DNA of 9,427 bases, taken from NCBI GenBank assembly GCA_020720945.1, contig DYNR01000072.1:1-9427 (forward strand). Reading direction: 5' to 3'. Every line of letters starts with the position of its first letter. The stretch's first letter is position 1. Below, in pieces: positions 5,147 to 9,427 of this stretch. The DNA comes from Chthoniobacter flavus (GTDB lineage: Bacteria; Verrucomicrobiota; Verrucomicrobiia; Chthoniobacterales; DYNR01). A program made the position numbers and the translations under genes. The notes under the pieces were generated by a model. The model saw only the letters and a program-made list of their open reading frames with translations, was not told where the DNA came from and did not search any database.

Positions 5147-8100
5147 GGTTTCGCGAGGTTTTTGGCTTTTTCTTTTGCTTGGGCAGCAAATGGCGAGGTG
5201 GCGTATTTGGTTTCGATGTCTTGGTAACAACGCAAGGCGAGAGCCCTTTGCCTTTTTTGAAAATTCGGGTCCTTGGATTCCGCCGCCTGTTTTTCGAGCA
5301 ACTGGGCGCCGAGCCAGAGACCTTCGGCGACCGCGGGCGACACGCTTCCGTAGAACTGCTGGATTTTCAGGTAGTAATCGATGGCCGCGCCGAGAGCGTC
5401 CGTTTTGGCAGCTTCGGAAGCGGCTTGCAAGTATTTGCTTTCCATGATCTTACCTCCGAGGAGCATCGCATTGGCACGCAATTCGTTGTTTGCGGCGGGG
5501 GCGCGGATGATTGCGGGGATGCGCCGTAGCGCGGCATCTGCGTCTCCGGCGGCAAACTCGGCTTGCGCGATTCCGTAATCGACCTCGAGCATTTTTGGGA
5601 ACCATGGGTAGAGCGTTTTCAATTCGGAAAAAAGTTTGCCTGCCGCGGAAAAATTTTTTTCTCGTTGGGCGAGTTTTGCTTTTCCGAAAAGCGCGGAAGA
5701 CTGGGCGGTTTGGATGGTGGCATTCGCTTTGTTTGGCTCGGTGCCGTTTGGTAGCGGGTAATCTGCAAGTAGTTTTGCGTAAACAGATTCCGCGAGAGGC
5801 GTTTCATTGTGCTCCAAAAGGGCGGAGGCGAAAAGGTCGAGGTCTGAGGGCGGGAAAAGAATGGACTCTTGATAGGCGGCTTTCATTCCGGCAAGAGCGT
5901 CTGGGGAAGAAGGGTTTGCGGATGCGGCGGCGAGGGCGAAACGGAGTTTGTTGGAAAGAGGAGCGGGGGCGTTCGCCGCGATTTCGGAAACGGCGACGGC
6001 GAGTTGGTCCCGCGTTTGAAAGCCGGCAGACGCGAGGGAGATGGACGCGGACAAGAAGCGTTTCACTGCGCTATCCGCTTCTTGCGAGGTCGGGAAACGG
6101 GTTAAAATTTCTTTGGAAGCTTTGGTTGCCTCGTTCATTTTTTCTTCCCAAATTGTCTTTTCTTCTGGCGGGAGTGCTTGGAAACGCCCGAGCGACTCTG
6201 CCCATTGAGAAGAAAAATCCGCGAGCCGCAAAAGTGCCGAGGGAACCGAAGGGGAGTTCGGGTAACGCAAAAGAAATTCTGCATAAAGAGCGGTCGATTC
6301 TTTGCGGCGAGAGAGACGGAAGGCAGATTGCCCGAGCCAATCGTAAGCGAGAAAAACCCTTTCGTCATTCGGGTATTTGGCGAGGTAGGAGGAAATCAGG
6401 GCATCGGCTTCCACCTGGTTTCCTGTTTTTGCAATTTGTTGGGCGCGAAGGAAATAGGTAATCGGAGCGGGCGAGGTTTCCGGGTATTTTTCGGCGATGG
6501 TCGCCAGGGACGCGAGAGCTTCGTCCCCGCGTCCAAGGGCGAACTGGGCCAAGGCGAGCGAATACCAGGCATTCGCGAGCATTTCGCTGCTGGAGGCTTC
6601 GGCGATGGAGGCTTTGAGCAGAGGGATGGCAGCTTCTGACGCACCTTTTTGCTGGGTTGCAAGGGCAATCCAATAACGGGCTACGGTGGCGTGGGATGCC
6701 GCCGGGTTTTGCTTGAGCGCGGCTTGAAACAGCCCGATCGCTTTATCCCATTGCTGGGAACGAAAGGCGATGTCCGCCAAACCCATTTTTGCCGCAAGGA
6801 GTTCTTCGGGCTGGGTGGAAGTTTTGAGGGTCGATTCAAAAGTCGTTTGCGCGTCCTTGAGATTGCCTTGCGAAGCTTGGGCCGATGCGATTGCCAGGCG
6901 CGTTTTTTTTGCGGCACTGCCTTTTGGGTATTGGTCGAGCGATGCCTTGAAGTAGGACATTGCAGTATCGGAGTTTCTTACGGCGGGATCCGGGTGCTGC
7001 AAAAAAAGATTGCCGAGCGCAAACGGGAGCGTTTCGCCCAGCGGGTTCCCTGCGGATTTTTCTTGAAATTGGTCGTAGCAGGCGATGGCCTCCGCCGCCC
7101 GTTCTTGGCGGATGTAGGCCATGGTCAAAAGGCTCAATGCGCGGGCTTGCTCTTCGGGTTTTTCCAGAGAAGGCAGGGCGTGGCGGAGAATGGCGAGAGG
7201 TTTGTTTGTTTCGCCGCGTTGAAAAAATATCTCCGCTTGGCGCAACCAAGAGAGGGGTAAGGAGTCAGGTTTTGAACGGGTTTCGGAGAGTTTTTCGCGG
7301 AGGCGAGCGAGGTCTTTTTCTAGCGATTCCGATGCGTTTTTTGAGGGTGCTTGTTTGCGCCGGTCGGATAAAACAGCGATTTCCCGTTCTAGGTCGGCCG
7401 CCATTTCTCCGGCAGGTTCAACGGAGCGATAAACGGAGAGAGCGTTTTCGTAAAGGGCGGGACGGTCTTTTTCTGTAGCTCTGCTTGCCTCGTAAGAAAG
7501 TATCTCGCCGAGCTGAAATTTCGCGTCATCTAGGAGCACTGGATTGCTCTTTTTCTCGACGATTTCCCCGAGCAATTTTTTTGCGAGAGCCAAAGAGTCG
7601 GAGGCTTTTTGGCGGTTTGCTTTTTCTCCTTTTGCGAACTCTTTAGTTGCCGCTGTTGCGTGGAGGATGGCGAGGAGAAAATCGGATTCTTGGATGCTCG
7701 GGCTAGAAGAAAACTCTTGTTTGTTTTGCTCTAACAGGAGTTGGGCGGCGGCGGTGTCGCCATTTTGAAATTTTGCCAAAGCGAAGCTAAAACGCACGGC
7801 TTCGGCTTGTTCGGTTTTTGGGTGCTTTTCCAAAAAACGCGTGAATTTGTCAAAGGCTATTTGAAAGGATAGTTTTCGCTTGCTGTCAGAAACGGGCAGG
7901 CTGGCGGCTTTGGCTGCATAGACTTTGGGGATGAACGCCGCGATCGACAAAACGCGTTCTTGCGGAAGTAACGGATCCGCAATTGCTTTCTCAAAAAAAG
8001 AAAGGGCTTTGTCGTATTCCCTCAAGTAGTAATAGGAAAAACCGAGTTGCTCGGTGGCCCGTGGCACAAGCGCGTCCGACGAGTAGTTTTGCAACAATTC

Positions 8101-8343
8101 TTGGTAAACCTGCGCGGCACCCGCATAATCTCCGCCCACAAACAGTTCGTCAGCTTTTTGGTTTCGTTGTGCGGCAGCGGGCGATTGCGCGTTTGCCGAA
8201 AAAAGAAAAAAGACGCTTCCGAGCAAAGCCGTAAAAAAAATGCGGGCGGAAACAGGGAAGAAAGAGATGGGGGAAAAGAGGATTCCTGGAAAAGCGAGAC
8301 TCTGGCAAAGTCCAGGCTCCCCCTTATTGGGAAAAGGGTTCAT
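5143..8343 (-). CDS. Large secreted tetratricopeptide-repeat protein
   Basis: A protein of 1066 residues with no catalytic motif that I can see. A hydrophobic stretch, ARIFFTALLGSVFFLFSANA (33-52), ends in a signal-peptidase I type site (ANA before Gln53). The mature protein should therefore be exported, probably to the periplasm. There is no lipobox. Helical repeats of TPR type fill the rest, for example LFVGGDYAGAAQVYQELL (67-84), YYYLREYDKALSFFEKAI (104-121), FRSQQWDKAIGLFQAAL (527-543) and FALGRGDEALASLATI (601-616). Many end in a Lys/Arg-Tyr-Pro turn such as AEKYPETS or LLRYPNSP. A charged, possibly coiled segment spans about 312-357. ATG at 8343 is used; the frame continues up to a TTG at 8382, and the N-region of the signal is long either way. 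Such proteins usually scaffold envelope assemblies, but the partner is unknown. The stop overlaps the nth start. Confidence 0.85.
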   Translation of the reverse strand: MNPFPNKGEPGLCQSLAFPGILFSPISFFPVSARIFFTALLGSVFFLFSANAQSPAAAQRNQKADELFVGGDYAGAAQVYQELLQNYSSDALVPRATEQLGFSYYYLREYDKALSFFEKAIADPLLPQERVLSIAAFIPKVYAAKAASLPVSDSKRKLSFQIAFDKFTRFLEKHPKTEQAEAVRFSFALAKFQNGDTAAAQLLLEQNKQEFSSSPSIQESDFLLAILHATAATKEFAKGEKANRQKASDSLALAKKLLGEIVEKKSNPVLLDDAKFQLGEILSYEASRATEKDRPALYENALSVYRSVEPAGEMAADLEREIAVLSDRRKQAPSKNASESLEKDLARLREKLSETRSKPDSLPLSWLRQAEIFFQRGETNKPLAILRHALPSLEKPEEQARALSLLTMAYIRQERAAEAIACYDQFQEKSAGNPLGETLPFALGNLFLQHPDPAVRNSDTAMSYFKASLDQYPKGSAAKKTRLAIASAQASQGNLKDAQTTFESTLKTSTQPEELLAAKMGLADIAFRSQQWDKAIGLFQAALKQNPAASHATVARYWIALATQQKGASEAAIPLLKASIAEASSSEMLANAWYSLALAQFALGRGDEALASLATIAEKYPETSPAPITYFLRAQQIAKTGNQVEADALISSYLAKYPNDERVFLAYDWLGQSAFRLSRRKESTALYAEFLLRYPNSPSVPSALLRLADFSSQWAESLGRFQALPPEEKTIWEEKMNEATKASKEILTRFPTSQEADSAVKRFLSASISLASAGFQTRDQLAVAVSEIAANAPAPLSNKLRFALAAASANPSSPDALAGMKAAYQESILFPPSDLDLFASALLEHNETPLAESVYAKLLADYPLPNGTEPNKANATIQTAQSSALFGKAKLAQREKNFSAAGKLFSELKTLYPWFPKMLEVDYGIAQAEFAAGDADAALRRIPAIIRAPAANNELRANAMLLGGKIMESKYLQAASEAAKTDALGAAIDYYLKIQQFYGSVSPAVAEGLWLGAQLLEKQAAESKDPNFQKRQRALALRCYQDIETKYATSPFAAQAKEKAKNLAKP

Positions 8344-8407
8344 GCTGGTCGGGAGTGTATTGGGTTTGACGGAGAGGAACAACAGGAAACTGGGAAAAAA
8401 GCGAAGT

Positions 8408-9409
8408 TCAGCCTCGTGTCAAAGTGTGGAGTGTGATTTCGGGCGGACAGAAAAAGCGAATCGGGACACCGCATCCACCCGTTCCTGGCGAGGTGTAACC
8501 TTGCATGGTTCCCTCCTTCCACCCACCGGAAAACATTTGCGGCGGGACTTGGACATTTTTGACGATAGGCTTGCCGTTGGGCCAGCAAATTTGTCCTCCG
8601 TGCGTGTGCCCGCAAAGAAAAAAATCAATGCCCGCCGCCGATGCTTCGGTATAGGTTGAAGGGGAATGGGAAAGTAAAATTTTGCAAGCGGATGCGGGGA
8701 CTCCGACGAGAGCGCGCCGCAGATCGTTGCCACGAAAAAAACGGGGGTCGTCCACTCCGACAAACCACAAAGAACGCTCTCCGCTTCCCCCGAAACGCCA
8801 AGATTCATTAAGCAAAAACCGGATGCCGACCGATTCCAGACGGGCAACGAGATGGAGCAAATCGTGGTTTCCTGGAACCGCCAGCGGGGTTTTTCCCAGC
8901 AAGGGAATGAGCGGTTCCAGCAAGCCGATAACTTCTTCTTGCGGACGAAGAACCAAATTTTGAAAATCGCCCGTGATGACCGCTTGGTCGAAACGGACAC
9001 CGCGCAAAATTTTTTCGCAACGCCCGATGATCGCGGGTGCCAAGTCGAGATGCAAATCAGAAATTTGCAAGATGCGGAACCCCTCAAACTCGGACGGCAA
9101 ATTCGGCAATGCAACCCTCCGCTCCACCAAGGCTACGGCATGAAAATTCCGCATCCCCGTTTTATACATCCCGACCATTCGTAAAATCGTGGCATACCAC
9201 CAGTCTTTGTCTCGCAACTTTTTAGCAATGGGCGAGCGTTGCGCATGACGCAGCTTTGCGCGAATCAAACGGCGTTCGTATTCTCGGCGGCGCTCCAGGT
9301 TTTCTGCACCCATCCTTTCGGCAAATCTCGCAAAGTCCTCGGACGATAGATCGTCCGGCAGTCCCGCATTTTGCTCCTTGAAATTTTCGCTCCGAAATCC
9401 CACCTGCAT
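8408..9409 (-). CDS. Calcineurin-like metallophosphoesterase (YaeI/LpxG-like)
   Basis: A 333-residue enzyme with the full two-metal phosphoesterase motif set: ISDLH (Asp118, His120), TGDF (Asp148), PGNHD (Asn181, His182), LSHSP (His248) and CGHTHGGQICWP (His268, His270). The GHTHGGQ end and the C-terminal PIRFFCPPEITLHTL place it in the YaeI/YkuE branch. In Chlamydiae a member of this broad group, LpxG, cleaves UDP-2,3-diacylglucosamine in lipid A synthesis. If the organism is a PVC bacterium that role is plausible, but it is inference. The first roughly 100 residues are polar and Arg/Glu-rich, without the transmembrane or Tat signal seen in YkuE-type relatives, so it should face the cytoplasm. 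ATG at 9409 is preceded by a purine-rich ribosome binding site. The TPR gene begins 64 bases after the stop, so the two may be co-transcribed. Confidence 0.93.
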   Translation of the reverse strand: MQVGFRSENFKEQNAGLPDDLSSEDFARFAERMGAENLERRREYERRLIRAKLRHAQRSPIAKKLRDKDWWYATILRMVGMYKTGMRNFHAVALVERRVALPNLPSEFEGFRILQISDLHLDLAPAIIGRCEKILRGVRFDQAVITGDFQNLVLRPQEEVIGLLEPLIPLLGKTPLAVPGNHDLLHLVARLESVGIRFLLNESWRFGGSGERSLWFVGVDDPRFFRGNDLRRALVGVPASACKILLSHSPSTYTEASAAGIDFFLCGHTHGGQICWPNGKPIVKNVQVPPQMFSGGWKEGTMQGYTSPGTGGCGVPIRFFCPPEITLHTLTRG

Positions 9410-9418
9410 TCCTTCCTT
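9410..9418 (-). promoter_or_regulatory. Ribosome binding site of the phosphoesterase gene
   Basis: AAGGAAGGA lies immediately before the ATG at 9409. Its first AAGGA is four bases from the start codon, which is short but workable. It is the only clear Shine-Dalgarno in the window and it fixes the start of this gene. Only nine more bases of upstream sequence are present, so a promoter cannot be judged. Confidence 0.55.
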
Positions 9419-9427
9419 TTCGTTTTA

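Noticed and set aside
5147..5230. 28-codon upstream extension of endonuclease III
   Set aside because: It lies inside the TPR coding sequence and is not family-like; the ATGA overlap start gives the normal length.
5511..6461. 316-codon plus-strand ORF across the TPR gene
   Set aside because: It lies fully antisense to a clear coding sequence. The product is extremely Arg/Gly-rich with no domain, typical of an antisense shadow of Ala/Glu/Lys-rich codons.
6649..7478. Two further long plus-strand ORFs (203 and 172 codons) in the TPR gene
   Set aside because: They are antisense to the TPR gene, overlap each other, have biased composition and no recognisable domain.
1..9427. Search for CRISPR arrays, tRNA genes, transposases, inteins or defence genes
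   Set aside because: No spaced repeats, cloverleaf-like sequence, transposase motif, terminal inverted repeats or intein in dnaB was seen; every large ORF is a housekeeping or envelope gene.

Overview
The window is an ordinary housekeeping stretch of a bacterial chromosome. All recognisable genes lie on the minus strand, so transcription runs from the high coordinates to the low ones. The source is most likely a member of the PVC superphylum, probably Verrucomicrobiota. This is inference from three things: the style of the ribosomal protein bL9 (an MAHAEIILTENI-type start with GAEAD in place of the usual GxxG), a phosphoesterase resembling the LpxG/YaeI group, and the rplI-dnaB order. I could not run a search to confirm it. 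No phage, insertion sequence, CRISPR array, tRNA or rRNA is visible.

The layout falls into two transcriptional blocks, given in the direction of transcription. Block A is a calcineurin-like metallophosphoesterase (9409-8408), a large secreted TPR-repeat protein (8343-5143), endonuclease III (nth, 5146-4520, joined to the TPR gene by an ATGA overlap) and a TVP38/VTT-family membrane protein (4460-3825). A 304-base intergenic region follows. It holds a tandem 13-bp repeat, a small inverted repeat, a large near-perfect hairpin and a TTGACA-type promoter placed just before the next gene.

Block B is ribosomal protein bL9 (rplI, 3520-2984), the replicative helicase DnaB (2769-1312) and the SEDS peptidoglycan polymerase RodA (1079 to beyond the window edge, 3' end missing). 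Between dnaB and rodA lies a 77-codon ORF. It begins in an ATGA overlap with the dnaB stop and ends two bases before the rodA ATG. That spacing looks like a gene in a coupled operon, although the protein itself is unrecognisable.

Functionally the window combines translation (bL9), replication (DnaB), base excision repair (Nth) and envelope work (RodA, the TPR protein, the VTT protein and possibly lipid A synthesis). I see no new defence or mobile system. The points most worth checking are the loss of the conserved Glu-Lys pair in RodA (QPSQFAL instead of QPSEFAK), the wedged 77-codon ORF and the structured DNA upstream of rplI.
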